Assembly (NCBI RefSeq): GCF_900101095.1
Contig: NZ_FNFM01000002.1
Span: 434,001-498,000, forward strand
Direction: 5' to 3'
From: Actinopolyspora mzabensis
GTDB lineage: Bacteria; Actinomycetota; Actinomycetes; Mycobacteriales; Pseudonocardiaceae
DNA: 64,000 nucleotides
Of this stretch, positions 41,667 to 50,160 are shown one piece after another. The stretch's first letter is position 1. Every line of letters starts with the position of its first letter. Both the position numbers and the translations under genes were made by a program. The notes under the pieces were generated by a model. The model had not been told where the DNA came from, did no database searches, and saw nothing but the letters and a program-made list of their open reading frames with translations.

Positions 41667-42812
41667 TCACTCCGGGTTCCGGTCGGAGGGAGCCTCGGCG
41701 GAGTCCTCCCCGGAATCCGGGTGCAGCGAGGGCAGGCTGTTCAGCGCCTCGGAACGGCTCAGTCCCGTGGCCTGCAGCAGGTCCACCGTGATGGAACGGA
41801 TCTGCAGCACCACCACCTGCATGGAGAAGTCCGTTTCGGACACCAGTCGAACCGTGGTGCGACGCGCGACCGAACGGGCCGCTTCCCTGGTGCGCAGCGG
41901 TTCCGAGCCGTCGGCGAGCTCGTCCCGCAGCAACACCACCACCCCGGCCAGTTCCTCCAACATCCCCGGTACCGGGTCGGGGACCGGTTCCTCGTCGCGC
42001 AGCGCGGCCAGCGCGCGCCTGGCGAGCACGCGGGTGTTGCGCAACGCGCGATCGACCGGGGTGGCGGCGGTCTGGTAGTGCTCCAGCTCCCTGCGGTTGC
42101 GCCAGCGGATCGGGGCGTATCTGGCTATCTCGTCACCGGTGGTCAGCGCGGAACGCAGTTCCTCGACCGAGCGATGGCTCTTGCGCGCGGCGACGAGCAC
42201 GTCGGAGGCGGCGGCACTGTCCTCGCCCGCCATGGCGGCGGAGATGCCGCGCAGCGCGTCGGCCAGCGAGCCGAGCACCGTCCTGCCGTAGCGATGGGCC
42301 ACGGCGAGCGGGTTCTGCGGCAGCAGCGCTGCCACGATCAGACCGACCACGCCGCCGATCGCGGCGTCGACCATGCGGTTGAGCCCGCCCATCGTGGCGG
42401 GCGGTAGCAGGGTGGCGACGAGCACCGAGGACGAAGCGGCCTGCATGACGATCACGCCACCCGCGTCCAGCAGCACGGCCGTGCTCATGGCCAGCGCCAC
42501 CACCAGCGCGATCTGCCACGGTCCCGTTCCGATGACGGAGATCAGTACGTCGCCGACTCCCACACCGACACTGACCCCCACGACCAGCTCGGCGGCGCGG
42601 CGCAACCGCTGTCCCAGCGAGATGCCGAGTGCGATCACACCCGCTATCGGCGCGAAGAAGGGCTCGGGGTGACCCACCAGGTGTCGGGCGATCAACCAGG
42701 CGATCCCGGCCGAGATCGCGCACTGCACGATCGGGATGCCGGTCCGCAGCAGACGCTGCGTTCGTCGGAGGAGTTCCTGGCGAAATCGCTGCACGCTGTC
42801 ATTCTGCGACAA
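41667..42812 (-). CDS. FUSC-family membrane protein
   Basis: A 381-residue inner membrane protein of the FUSC/aromatic acid exporter type. About six hydrophobic segments fill residues 25-170 (IVQCAISAGIAWLIA, PIAGVIALGISL, VGVSVGVGVGDVLI, and so on), followed by a long cytoplasmic helical domain. The TTG start (or a GTG six codons on) lacks a strong ribosome site. Family members export aromatic acids or similar compounds; the substrate here is unknown. Confidence 0.82.
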   Translation of the reverse strand: MSQNDSVQRFRQELLRRTQRLLRTGIPIVQCAISAGIAWLIARHLVGHPEPFFAPIAGVIALGISLGQRLRRAAELVVGVSVGVGVGDVLISVIGTGPWQIALVVALAMSTAVLLDAGGVIVMQAASSSVLVATLLPPATMGGLNRMVDAAIGGVVGLIVAALLPQNPLAVAHRYGRTVLGSLADALRGISAAMAGEDSAAASDVLVAARKSHRSVEELRSALTTGDEIARYAPIRWRNRRELEHYQTAATPVDRALRNTRVLARRALAALRDEEPVPDPVPGMLEELAGVVVLLRDELADGSEPLRTREAARSVARRTTVRLVSETDFSMQVVVLQIRSITVDLLQATGLSRSEALNSLPSLHPDSGEDSAEAPSDRNPE

Positions 42813-43018
42813 TCACGGGGCGTGATCCGGTCAGCCCGGGCACGTCCCCGGCAGGTGCCCGTGGCGGAGGCCGCTCGGGGAGTGCTCCCGAACACCACGA
42901 TTCGATGTCTCGCGACGGTCACCCGGCCGGTGAGCGGCTACGGCAGGACGGAACCGCTCCCCGACGGGCAGCGACGTGACCGGCGGCCGGACCGCTCGGG
43001 CGGCCCGGCCCGATCGGC

Positions 43019-43432
43019 TCAGAGCCCGTTGGCCTCCAGGGAGGCCGGATCACTGTCGGCGAGCAGTTGGCTGCAACGCTGGTACTCCCCGTCCTCGCCG
43101 ATGTCCCGGGCCGCCTTCGCCAACATCGCCACGGAACGCAGCACCCCCTGGTTCGGGCGGTGGTGCCACGGGACGGCTCCGAAACCCTTCCAGCCCGCCT
43201 TGCGCAGCGCGTCCAGGCCACGGTGGTAGCCGGTGCGCGCGTACGCGTAGGCGGCGACGGGGCTCCCGGATTCCAGGGCGAGCTCGGCCAGCCGGGCCCA
43301 CGCGGCGCTGAAGGTGGGGTGCCGAGCCGCGACGTCGGCGGGGTCGTCCCCTCGGTCGAGCTCCGCCTGCGCATCGCTGTCCTCGGGCAGCATTGTCTCC
43401 GGCGGTTCCAGCAGGTTTCCTCGCGTCATCAT
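43019..43432 (-). CDS. DUF3151 protein
   Basis: A 137-residue protein of the actinobacterial DUF3151 family. Diagnostic parts are NLLEPPETMLPED near the start, HPTFSAAWARLAELAL (about 38-53), YAYARTGYHRGLDALRKAGW (about 62-81) and VPWHHRPNQGVLR (about 86-98). It is a tetratricopeptide-like helical protein of unknown function, widely conserved in the phylum. Two ATGs are adjacent at the start. Confidence 0.88.
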   Translation of the reverse strand: MMTRGNLLEPPETMLPEDSDAQAELDRGDDPADVAARHPTFSAAWARLAELALESGSPVAAYAYARTGYHRGLDALRKAGWKGFGAVPWHHRPNQGVLRSVAMLAKAARDIGEDGEYQRCSQLLADSDPASLEANGL

Positions 43433-43546
43433 GACCTCATCCTGCCAGCCGGGCCGGGCGAGGTCGCCGGTCGCGGGCGCCGGTGCGCCGAACCGGGCCC
43501 GACCGACGGGAGCTCGCCGTGCGGGGTGCTCGACCGGGATCTCCGA

Positions 43547-43828
43547 TCAGCCGAGCCAGCTGCCGGTGACCGCCTTCCACTCCCGCACCGTGGTCTCACT
43601 GAGGACACCCTCCTTTGTGTAGGGGTCCTCGGCCAGGACGCGGTCGAGTTCGGCGCGGTCGGGAACCTCGTAGACCAGCATCGCGCCGTCACCGTCGACG
43701 AACGGACCACCGGCCAGCAGTACCCCGCGGTCGGCCAGCGCCTTGGCGTATTCCCGGTGGTCCGGGCGGACACGTTCGAGCAGTTCACGGTCCTCGCCGT
43801 ATCGGATGTGCACGACAAAAGTGGCCAT
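43547..43828 (-). CDS. YciI-family protein
   Basis: A 93-residue YCII-domain protein, ferredoxin-like fold, with the His-Asp pair of the family (FVVHIRY and RPDHREY), GVLLAGGPFVDGDGAMLVYEV, and DPYTKEGVLSETTVREWKAV. YciI proteins are small putative enzymes, some linked to dehalogenation or muconolactone-type chemistry. The function is unproven here. It is convergent with nothing and divergent from the following sigma gene. Confidence 0.88.
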   Translation of the reverse strand: MATFVVHIRYGEDRELLERVRPDHREYAKALADRGVLLAGGPFVDGDGAMLVYEVPDRAELDRVLAEDPYTKEGVLSETTVREWKAVTGSWLG

Positions 43829-43925
43829 TTCCCACCCTTTCGGACGATGTTTTGGTCACAAGTTTCTTGCGGAGGTTACCGGGTAAGCAGACGAACCGGG
43901 GGCTGAGCCGGTACCTTGCTGAATC

Positions 43926-44519
43926 GTGATCGGGGACGGAACCAGCGGAGTGGAACGCTCGGTCGAGCGCACGCTCGGCCACCTACGTGCTCTGGACGGC
44001 TCGGACGAACAGGAGGATCAGGACGCTCAGTCCCAGGCACCACTGACACTGGAGGACCTCTACCGCAACCAGCAGATGCGGATGGTGCGGCTCGCCATAC
44101 TGCTCGTCGACGACCCGGCGACCGCCGAGGACGTGGTGCAGGAGGCGTTCACCGGGCTGTATCGCAACTGGTCGCAGCTGCGGGACTCCAAAGCCGCCGT
44201 GGGTTACCTGCGCACGGCAGTGGTCAACGGCAGCCGCTCGGTACTGCGACGACGCAAGACCGCACGCGAGTACCAGCCGCCGCACCAGCCCGATGCGCGT
44301 TCCGCCGAGTCGCTGGCGATGCTCTCCAGCGAGCATCAGGCGATCGTGGCCGCGCTGGGACACCTGCCCCGGCGGCAGCGCGAGGTGCTGGTGCTGCGCT
44401 ACTACGGAAACATGTCGGAGGGTGAGATCGCCGAGGCGACCGGTGTGTCCAAGGGAACGGTGAAATCCACGGCCAGCCGGGCTCTGGAGGCGTTGCAGAA
44501 GCAGCTCGGCAACGCCTGA
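43926..44519 (+). CDS. SigE-family ECF sigma factor
   Basis: A 197-residue sigma-70-like factor. Region 2 covers about 45-105 (LEDLYRNQQMRMVRLAILLV, then TAEDVVQEAFTGLYRNW) and region 4 about 137-190 (LGHLPRRQREVLVLRYYGNM, then EIAEATGVSKGTVKSTASRALEAL). An acidic N-terminal extension of about 40 residues is unusual for the group. No anti-sigma gene adjoins it. A divergent copy of the 3'-end element follows the stop. Confidence 0.92.
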   Translation: MIGDGTSGVERSVERTLGHLRALDGSDEQEDQDAQSQAPLTLEDLYRNQQMRMVRLAILLVDDPATAEDVVQEAFTGLYRNWSQLRDSKAAVGYLRTAVVNGSRSVLRRRKTAREYQPPHQPDARSAESLAMLSSEHQAIVAALGHLPRRQREVLVLRYYGNMSEGEIAEATGVSKGTVKSTASRALEALQKQLGNA

Positions 44520-44556
44520 CCGGAAGTTCCACACCTCGGCTCGTTCGGCGGCGCGG

Positions 44557-44656
44557 GTGGCGGAACCTCCCGCCGGTTCGCGCCGCGGGCCCCGACCTCG
44601 GGGCGCTCCGCACCACGCTGGGATCGTTCTCGCGAGGGCGGAAGTGGGGACCCCGC
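44557..44656 (+). repeat. divergent 3'-end hairpin element after the sigma gene
   Basis: The core GTGGCGGAACCTC lies at 44557-44569, 37 bases after the stop on the plus strand. Further on, TTCTCGCGAGGGCGG (about 44631) resembles the distal arm of the full element, but the inner hairpin is largely lost. Confidence 0.6.
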
Positions 44657-44970
44657 GAGCATCCGGGCCTTGTAGGTGATTTCGGTACTGCCACCCGGTA
44701 GGGGCGGTCTCGGTTACGCACCGTTCAGGAAACGTGTGGATGTGTTCCTGAGCCGTCGCCTTGCAGCGGGGCGTTGGCCCTGGCCCGGTGGGTCGGGGTC
44801 TTCCCTGGCGATACCCCCTTCGCGGACGTCCGGCGGCCGTCCCGAGAGCCGTTCGTAGGTGGCACGAAGGCTGCCGGCTCGTAACGTCGCGCACCGGAAT
44901 ACTCACTTACTGAATCGATTCACTTCGCCGATTGCCCTGAAAGAGCGGCACGCACCACGTCTCCGACAGG

Positions 44971-44982
44971 TGGTGTAGACCA
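44971..44982. promoter_or_regulatory. dre-like DasR site upstream of nagA
   Basis: TGGTGTAGACCA differs by one base from the palindromic core TGGTCTAGACCA recognised by the GntR-family regulator DasR of actinobacteria. It lies 112 bases upstream of nagA, a typical DasR target, so induction by amino sugar phosphates is likely. Confidence 0.7.
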
Positions 44983-45094
44983 AAATGGGGTCGATGTCGC
45001 AGGATCGGATTAGCAACCCGAAACATTCGCCCGGCAACACGGGGCGACTCCAGCGGCATCGACCGCAGCCGCTCCTGGAAGGAACGCCGAGACT

Positions 45095-46273
45095 GTGAGC
45101 AACGAAGCAACCGAGCCGTCGCTGATCGGCGGGCGGATCGTCACCGACGAGGGAGCGCCGCGGGACGGCTGGATCCGCGTCGAGGGAGGACGGATTGCCG
45201 AGATCGGTGAAGGCCCCACCCCCGACGGACTGCGGCCGGAGCTCAGCGGCCACTGGATCGTCCCCGGATTCGTCGACATCCACTGCCACGGCGGAGGTGG
45301 CGGGTCACTGACCAGCACGGAGCGGCGGCAGATCAACACCGCGGTGGCGGCGCACCGTGCACACGGCACGACGACGATGCTGGCCAGCCTGGTCACGGCC
45401 TCCGTGCCGCGACTCCGGGAACAGATCACCTCGCTGCTCGATCCGGTGCGCGAGGGGCTGCTGGCCGGGATCCACCTGGAGGGCCCGTTCCTCTCCGCGG
45501 TGCGGTGCGGCGCCCACGACACCGACATGCTGCGCGCCCCCGACCCGGAAACCGTCGCCGAACTGCTCGAAGCAGGCGAGGGCGAGGTCCGGATGGTCAC
45601 CCTGGCGCCGGAGCTCGACGGTTCCGTCGAAGCGGTCAAACAGCTCGCCGAGGCGGGGGTGATCGCCGCCGTCGGTCACACCGACGCGGTGGCCGAGCAG
45701 GTGCGCCCGGCGATCGACGCCGGGGCCACCGTGGCGACCCACCTGTTCAACGGGATGCGTCCGCTGCACCACCGGGAGCCGGGGCCGGTGGGCACCCTGC
45801 TGGACGACGAGCGGATCACCGTCGAGATGATCTGCGACATGGTGCACCTGCACCCGACAGTGGCACGGTTGGTCGCACGGCACGCGGGCCCCTCGCGCAC
45901 CGTCGCCGTCACCGACGCGATCAGCGCCACGGAGGCGGGCGACGGGCACTACGAGCTGGGCAGCCTGCCACTGACCGTCACCAACGGTGAACCCAGACTG
46001 GCGGACGGCTCACTGGCGGGCAGCACGCTGACGATGGACACCGCGCTGCGCAACCTGGTCGAACGCTGCGGTCTGAGCCTGCCGGAGGCGGTGGCGGCCT
46101 GTGCCACCAAACCGGCCGAGCTGCTGGGTCTGTCCGAGCGGCTGGGCTCGATCCGCACCGGCCTGGCCGCCGACCTGGTGGTACTGGACGAGCGTCTGCG
46201 GCCGCGACACGTACTCAAGGACGGTTCGCCGGTCCCGGCGGCACCGGACAGCGCCGCCAGCTTGGCCGGATGA
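45095..46273 (+). CDS. nagA: N-acetylglucosamine-6-phosphate deacetylase
   Basis: A 392-residue amidohydrolase that releases acetate from GlcNAc-6-phosphate in aminosugar catabolism and cell-wall recycling. The metal residues HCH (63-65, VDIHCHGGGG) and the HLEGPFLS Glu (about 128-135) are present. Substrate and catalytic motifs are GHTDA, THLFNGM and the catalytic Asp of AVTDAIS (about 272-278). GGAACGCCGAGACT precedes the GTG start. A DasR-like site upstream supports the assignment. Confidence 0.95.
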   Translation: MSNEATEPSLIGGRIVTDEGAPRDGWIRVEGGRIAEIGEGPTPDGLRPELSGHWIVPGFVDIHCHGGGGGSLTSTERRQINTAVAAHRAHGTTTMLASLVTASVPRLREQITSLLDPVREGLLAGIHLEGPFLSAVRCGAHDTDMLRAPDPETVAELLEAGEGEVRMVTLAPELDGSVEAVKQLAEAGVIAAVGHTDAVAEQVRPAIDAGATVATHLFNGMRPLHHREPGPVGTLLDDERITVEMICDMVHLHPTVARLVARHAGPSRTVAVTDAISATEAGDGHYELGSLPLTVTNGEPRLADGSLAGSTLTMDTALRNLVERCGLSLPEAVAACATKPAELLGLSERLGSIRTGLAADLVVLDERLRPRHVLKDGSPVPAAPDSAASLAG

Positions 46274-46319
46274 GCACCACTCCCGCGCGGCAACCGCACG
46301 GATACCTACGCTGAGGGGC

Positions 46320-46547
46320 ATGAGTACGTCCTCGACGGGTGGCGAACCGGATGCGGAACGGGTGCTCTCCGCCGCGTTGCGCGCCCAGGCGACCGGCAAC
46401 GGGAACGCGGAACCCGAGTCAGCGCCGAACCGACGACCGCCGCGGCAACCGAATCCGCGGCGGTTGCCGGTGCTGCTCGTGCTGCTCTACGCGCTGCTGC
46501 TGGGGATCCTCGTCGGCGGCATAGCGGGCGTGATCTCGATGCTTTGA
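46320..46547 (+). CDS. small tail-anchored membrane protein
   Basis: A 75-residue protein with a disordered N-terminal half (STGGEPDAERVLSAALRAQ) and one C-terminal transmembrane helix (about 51-73, VLLVLLYALLLGILVGGIAGV). CTGAGGGGC precedes the ATG. The function is unknown. It sits 46 bases after nagA and may be co-transcribed. Confidence 0.7.
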   Translation: MSTSSTGGEPDAERVLSAALRAQATGNGNAEPESAPNRRPPRQPNPRRLPVLLVLLYALLLGILVGGIAGVISML

Positions 46548-46607
46548 GCTCGAGGCAGGGAGCTCGACGCGGGGAGCTCGGCGGCACGGCGGAGCCCCTG
46601 CCAGCGC

Positions 46608-46620
46608 GAGGTTCCGCCAC
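46608..46620 (-). repeat. 3'-end element core after the DUF368 gene
   Basis: The core, read on the minus strand as GTGGCGGAACCTC, lies 38 bases after the DUF368 stop and is followed by GC-rich hairpin-forming sequence (GAGCTC palindromes) unlike the other copies. Confidence 0.6.
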
Positions 46621-46658
46621 CCGAGCCCCTGCGCCGGCCGAACCGCAGAACCCCGCAG

Positions 46659-47600
46659 TCAGCCAACCCTGGAGATCTGCTCGGTGGGTTCGTCGTCGTT
46701 CGGCCTGTTCCGCAGCGCGAGGTGCTCGCTCACCAGCACCGCAGCCACCAGGGCCACCCCCAGCAGGAAGAACAGCACCGTCGCCCCCACGTTGCCCGAG
46801 GGGGCGAGCAGCTCGCGGTGCTCCTCGGTCTGCCAGGGCCACAGGGCGCGCAGGCAACCGGCCATGAGCCCGGTCATCACGACCAGCGTGATCCGCCTAC
46901 GGTGCTCCAGCAGCCACTGCAGCAGTTTGACGAACAGCGAGAGACCGATGATCGCCCCCACGGCGAAGGTCGCGATGTAGCCGATGTCCCGCTCGTTGAG
47001 CGCGGAGAGCGTCGTTTCGTAGAGCCCGAAGGAAAGCAGGAAGAAGGAACCGGAGACCCCGGGCAGCACCAGGGCGCAGACCGCCACTGCCGCTGCCAGC
47101 GCCACGATCAGCGGGTTGGGTGAGACAGCGGTCGGGGGGAGGCTGGTGAGCCCGAAGGCGAGCAGGGCGGCCAGCACGGCCGTGATGACGTCGGCAGCCC
47201 GCCAGGCACGGCCGATCATGGATATGGGGACCCACAGCGAGGCCAGCACCAGCCCGAAGAACACCGCGCGGGAGGAGATCGGGTGCTCCTCGATCACCGG
47301 TTCCAGCAGTTTGGCGGCGATCAACGCGGCGCACACCAGCCCGATGAGCGCGGGAAGCACCACGTCCCAGCGCACCTTGCGGAACTCGACCCCCGCGCGG
47401 GTGAAACCGGCGCCCCGCGGCACGTCGGCCACGGCCAGCCGCAACGCGCTGAGCAGATGTCCGGCGGAACCGATCAGTGCTTCGTATATCCCGGTGACCA
47501 GGGCGATCGTTCCACCGCTTACACCGGGGACGATCTCGGCGGTACCGATCAGAGCACCGCGGACCAGGTTCGCTAGATACGCACGCAATGAGTTGACCAT
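46659..47600 (-). CDS. DUF368 membrane protein, probable polyprenyl-phosphate transporter
   Basis: A 313-residue polytopic membrane protein. The family hallmark EIVPGVSGGTIALVTGIYE (about 23-41) is present, and a related LVLPGVSGSFFLLSFGLYE occurs again at about 180-198, reflecting the internal inverted duplication. About eight to nine helices are visible. Bacterial DUF368 proteins have been shown to translocate undecaprenyl phosphate across the membrane for reuse in envelope synthesis, a role I infer here. The ATG at MVNSLRAYL fits the family start better than the upstream frame. Confidence 0.87.
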   Translation of the reverse strand: MVNSLRAYLANLVRGALIGTAEIVPGVSGGTIALVTGIYEALIGSAGHLLSALRLAVADVPRGAGFTRAGVEFRKVRWDVVLPALIGLVCAALIAAKLLEPVIEEHPISSRAVFFGLVLASLWVPISMIGRAWRAADVITAVLAALLAFGLTSLPPTAVSPNPLIVALAAAVAVCALVLPGVSGSFFLLSFGLYETTLSALNERDIGYIATFAVGAIIGLSLFVKLLQWLLEHRRRITLVVMTGLMAGCLRALWPWQTEEHRELLAPSGNVGATVLFFLLGVALVAAVLVSEHLALRNRPNDDEPTEQISRVG

Positions 47601-47798
47601 GACCTGCTTTTCATTGTCGGACACTGGAGAAACCAACCGGCGGCGCCACCGGGCCCGCCCGTGCCGAACGCTCCGGCGGAAGGGATTCGCCGGTTCACGT
47701 GAGTACGACGCTACCGATCGCCCTCATGGTGCCACCCGGCAGTGCTCGCAGGCTCGCCGGAGATCGTAAAAGCAGTCCGGCACCCCGCAGTGGTGAAT

Positions 47799-48602
47799 TC
47801 ACCAGGCGTTCTCCAGCCGGGCGTGCTGTCTGATCCAGGTGTGCATGACGATCCCGGAGGCCACTCCCGCGTTGATCGACCTGGTGGAGCCGAACTGCGC
47901 TATGGAGACCACCAGATCGGCGATGCGACGGGAGTCGTCACCGAGACCGGGTCCCTCCTGCCCGAACAGCAGCACGCAGTCGGCAGGCAGTTCGACCCGC
48001 TCTACCGGGGTGGCTCCGGGAGTGTTGTCCACGGCCACCACGTGCAGCGAGTGCTCCTCGGCGTAGGCACGCAGCTCGTCCAGTCCCGGATGATGGCGCA
48101 CGTGCTGGTAGCGGTCGGTGACCATGGCACCGCGCCGGTTCCAGCGTCTGCGGCCGACGATGTGCACCTCCTGCGCCGCGAAGGCGTTGGCGGTGCGTAC
48201 GACCGTTCCGATGTTGTGGTCGTGCTGGAAGTTCTCGATGGCGACGTGGAAGCCGTGCCGCCTGCGGTCCAGATCGGCCACGATGGCCCGCCGACTCCAG
48301 TAGCGGTAGCGGTCGACCACGTTGCGACGATCACCGTGTTCCAGAAGTTCCGGATCGTAGTGCTCGTCCGCGGGCCACTCCCCTTCCCACGGGCCTACCC
48401 CGACCTGGGCACCCCACTCGGTCGGCCCGGCCTCGGCTGGTGCCTGTTCGGAGGAATCGTGCCCGGAGGCCCCCTGTTCGGCCGGTTCCCGGCCGGAAGA
48501 CGGCGGGTCGGCCTGTTGCCGGCCGGCGTCCCCGGGGACACCGCCCGTGCGCTCGTCCTCGGTCGCGTTCGGGTGCGCTCCGGCGCCGTCGTTGGAACTC
48601 AC
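47799..48602 (-). CDS. SpoU/TrmH-family RNA methyltransferase
   Basis: A 267-residue SPOUT-class RNA methyltransferase, probably a 2'-O-ribose methyltransferase for rRNA or tRNA. The three SAM-site motifs are NFQHDHNIGTVVRTANAF (about 118-135), LLFGQEGPGLGDDS (about 213-226) and GSTRSINAGVASGIVMHTW (about 238-256). An unusual N-terminal extension of about 75 residues rich in Pro/Gly/Glu is predicted disordered. AGGAGCCTTG precedes the GTG start. It is 34 bases from pyrE on the same strand, so the two are likely co-transcribed. Confidence 0.9.
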   Translation of the reverse strand: MSSNDGAGAHPNATEDERTGGVPGDAGRQQADPPSSGREPAEQGASGHDSSEQAPAEAGPTEWGAQVGVGPWEGEWPADEHYDPELLEHGDRRNVVDRYRYWSRRAIVADLDRRRHGFHVAIENFQHDHNIGTVVRTANAFAAQEVHIVGRRRWNRRGAMVTDRYQHVRHHPGLDELRAYAEEHSLHVVAVDNTPGATPVERVELPADCVLLFGQEGPGLGDDSRRIADLVVSIAQFGSTRSINAGVASGIVMHTWIRQHARLENAW

Positions 48603-48636
48603 CAAGGCTCCTGGTGGTAGTGCTTCGTCGGTTCGG

Positions 48637-49215
48637 TCAGTCCAGCCCCAGGTCCGTGACTCCCAGCAACGACCGATACGGCAGCCCCGCAGCCTCGATG
48701 GCTTCCCGGGCTCCGGTGTCGCGGTCGACCACGGTGGCCACTCCGAGCACCTCGGCATCGACCTCTCGCAGGGCCTCGACGGCGGTGAGCACGCTGTCCC
48801 CGGTGGTCGAGGTGTCCTCCACGGCCAGCACCCGACGTCCGGAGACGTTCGGCCCCTCGATCCGACGCTGCATGCCGTGCTGTTTGGCGCTCTTGCGCAC
48901 CACGAACGCGTCCAGCGGGGCCCCGGAGGAGTGCAGTACCGCGGTGGCCACCGGATCCGCGCCCAGCGTGAGTCCGCCCACGGCCGTGTAGTCCCAGTCC
49001 GAGGTGAGCTGCCGCAGCAGCGTTCCGATCAGCGGCGCCGCCTCGTGGTGCAACGTGGCCCTGCGCAGGTCCACGTAGTAGTCGGCCCGACGTCCCGAGG
49101 ACAGCGTGACCGGTTCGTGCACCACCGTGAGGTCCCGGACGAGCCGGGCGAGCTGGTCACGACGTTGCTGGTCAACCGTAGTGTGCGCGGTTCGTTCCTT
49201 CACGACCGGCAGCAT
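48637..49215 (-). CDS. pyrE: orotate phosphoribosyltransferase
   Basis: A 192-residue enzyme making OMP from orotate and PRPP in pyrimidine synthesis. The PRPP motif VLAVEDTSTTGDSVLTAV (about 123-140) is intact, as are SSGRRADYYVDLRRATLH (about 32-49) and RKSAKQHG with the catalytic loop Lys (about 102-109). GGAGCGGT directly precedes the ATG. A longer frame exists upstream but runs into the AT-rich promoter zone. It is upstream of the RNA methyltransferase gene. Confidence 0.94.
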   Translation of the reverse strand: MLPVVKERTAHTTVDQQRRDQLARLVRDLTVVHEPVTLSSGRRADYYVDLRRATLHHEAAPLIGTLLRQLTSDWDYTAVGGLTLGADPVATAVLHSSGAPLDAFVVRKSAKQHGMQRRIEGPNVSGRRVLAVEDTSTTGDSVLTAVEALREVDAEVLGVATVVDRDTGAREAIEAAGLPYRSLLGVTDLGLD

Positions 49216-49370
49216 ACCGCTCCGTCCGGTGATCATTTTCGCCCTGCCACGAAATTCGGATATATTACCCGAAACCGAAGTCAATTTTGGCCAGAACGAA
49301 AAATCTCACCTAATCGTGTGATCGAATAGGGATGCTTCCCGAAAAGGAACCAGCGGTTACTATTTCCGCC

Positions 49371-49868
49371 ATGACATCAATCGCCGAAGTACGCCCGATC
49401 GAGAACAGGGACGTCCCGGAAATACTTGAACTCGGCAACGAGATTTTCGACGTTTCCGTATTTCCCTACAGCGTGTGGTCGTTGGGAGCCATAGCCAAAC
49501 ATCTCGACCAACAACCGGAAGCCTGCCACGTGGCGGAGGTGGGCTCGCGGAAAGTGGGATTCGTGTTGGCCTCGATGCCGTTCTTCGACCAGAAGTACTG
49601 GGGCCACGTCGAATGGATAGGGCTGCGTAGGGATTTCCGGGGCAAGGCGCTGGCGACCAAACTGGCCGACGCGACCATCCGTGCGCTCTACCACGCCGGC
49701 GCCACCCGGGTGGTGGGTGACATCTCGACGTCCAACCGGGAATCCAAGCTGCTCGCCCGTTCGATGGGATTCACCGAACTGACCACGATGACCCTGTTCG
49801 CCGCCCCCAGCCTGGACTGGATCAAGTCCGTGGCACCGGAGGAGGAGTTCGCCACCAGCGACGCCTGA
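49371..49868 (+). CDS. GNAT-family acetyltransferase
   Basis: A 165-residue GCN5-related N-acetyltransferase. The acetyl-CoA site is seen as WIGLRRDFRGKALATKLADA (about 82-101), with ISTSNRESKLLARSMGF near the C-terminus. The start is uncertain: the ATG at MTSIAEVRPI matches the fold start but lacks a nearby ribosome site, and an in-frame ATG 13 codons upstream is possible. The upstream 130 bases are unusually AT-rich for this window. Confidence 0.82.
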   Translation: MTSIAEVRPIENRDVPEILELGNEIFDVSVFPYSVWSLGAIAKHLDQQPEACHVAEVGSRKVGFVLASMPFFDQKYWGHVEWIGLRRDFRGKALATKLADATIRALYHAGATRVVGDISTSNRESKLLARSMGFTELTTMTLFAAPSLDWIKSVAPEEEFATSDA

Positions 49869-49903
49869 TCGAAGTTCTTCCGCTCGGATGGTCGAGCCGG
49901 TCG

Positions 49904-49965
49904 GTTGGCGGAACCCACCGCGGGCTCTCGTTCCGGGGCCGCGACATCGAGTAGCCACGAGCCCG
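49904..49965 (+). repeat. divergent 3'-end hairpin element after the GNAT gene
   Basis: GTTGGCGGAACCC lies 35 bases after the stop, followed by GGGCTCTCGTTCCGGGG and GCGACATCGAGTAGC, clearly related to the minus-strand sequence of the full copies (GGCTCTCGCTCCGGGAGG, GACATCGGGTAGCGAC). Confidence 0.65.
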
Positions 49966-49968
49966 GAC

Positions 49969-50010
49969 CGCGATTCGTGGTTTCCGACGGGACGGAAGCC
50001 ACGAATCGCG
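49969..50010 (+). terminator. hairpin downstream of the GNAT gene
   Basis: CGCGATTCGTGG and CCACGAATCGCG form a perfect 12-bp stem with an 18-base loop about 100 bases after the GNAT stop. A related inverted repeat CCACGAATC/GATTCGTGG lies at 21786-21812. Confidence 0.65.
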
Positions 50011-50160
50011 CGGGACCGGATCACCACTGGCGAGTGAGCTGGGGAAATCCCCGGAACGACACCACCAGCGGGGCGACGTGCTTGCTCGGCGGATTGGTCC
50101 GCACCACGGAAATACGCTCCGGCCTCGGCGAGTGCGGATTCCACGCGGAACGCCCGCCCG

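Larger units (their letters stand above)
44520..45094. other. 575-base intergenic region before nagA
   Basis: Holds a divergent 3'-end element (44557-44656) after the sigma gene and a dre-like site (44971-44982) before nagA. Nothing else was recognised between 44660 and 44960. Confidence 0.5.
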
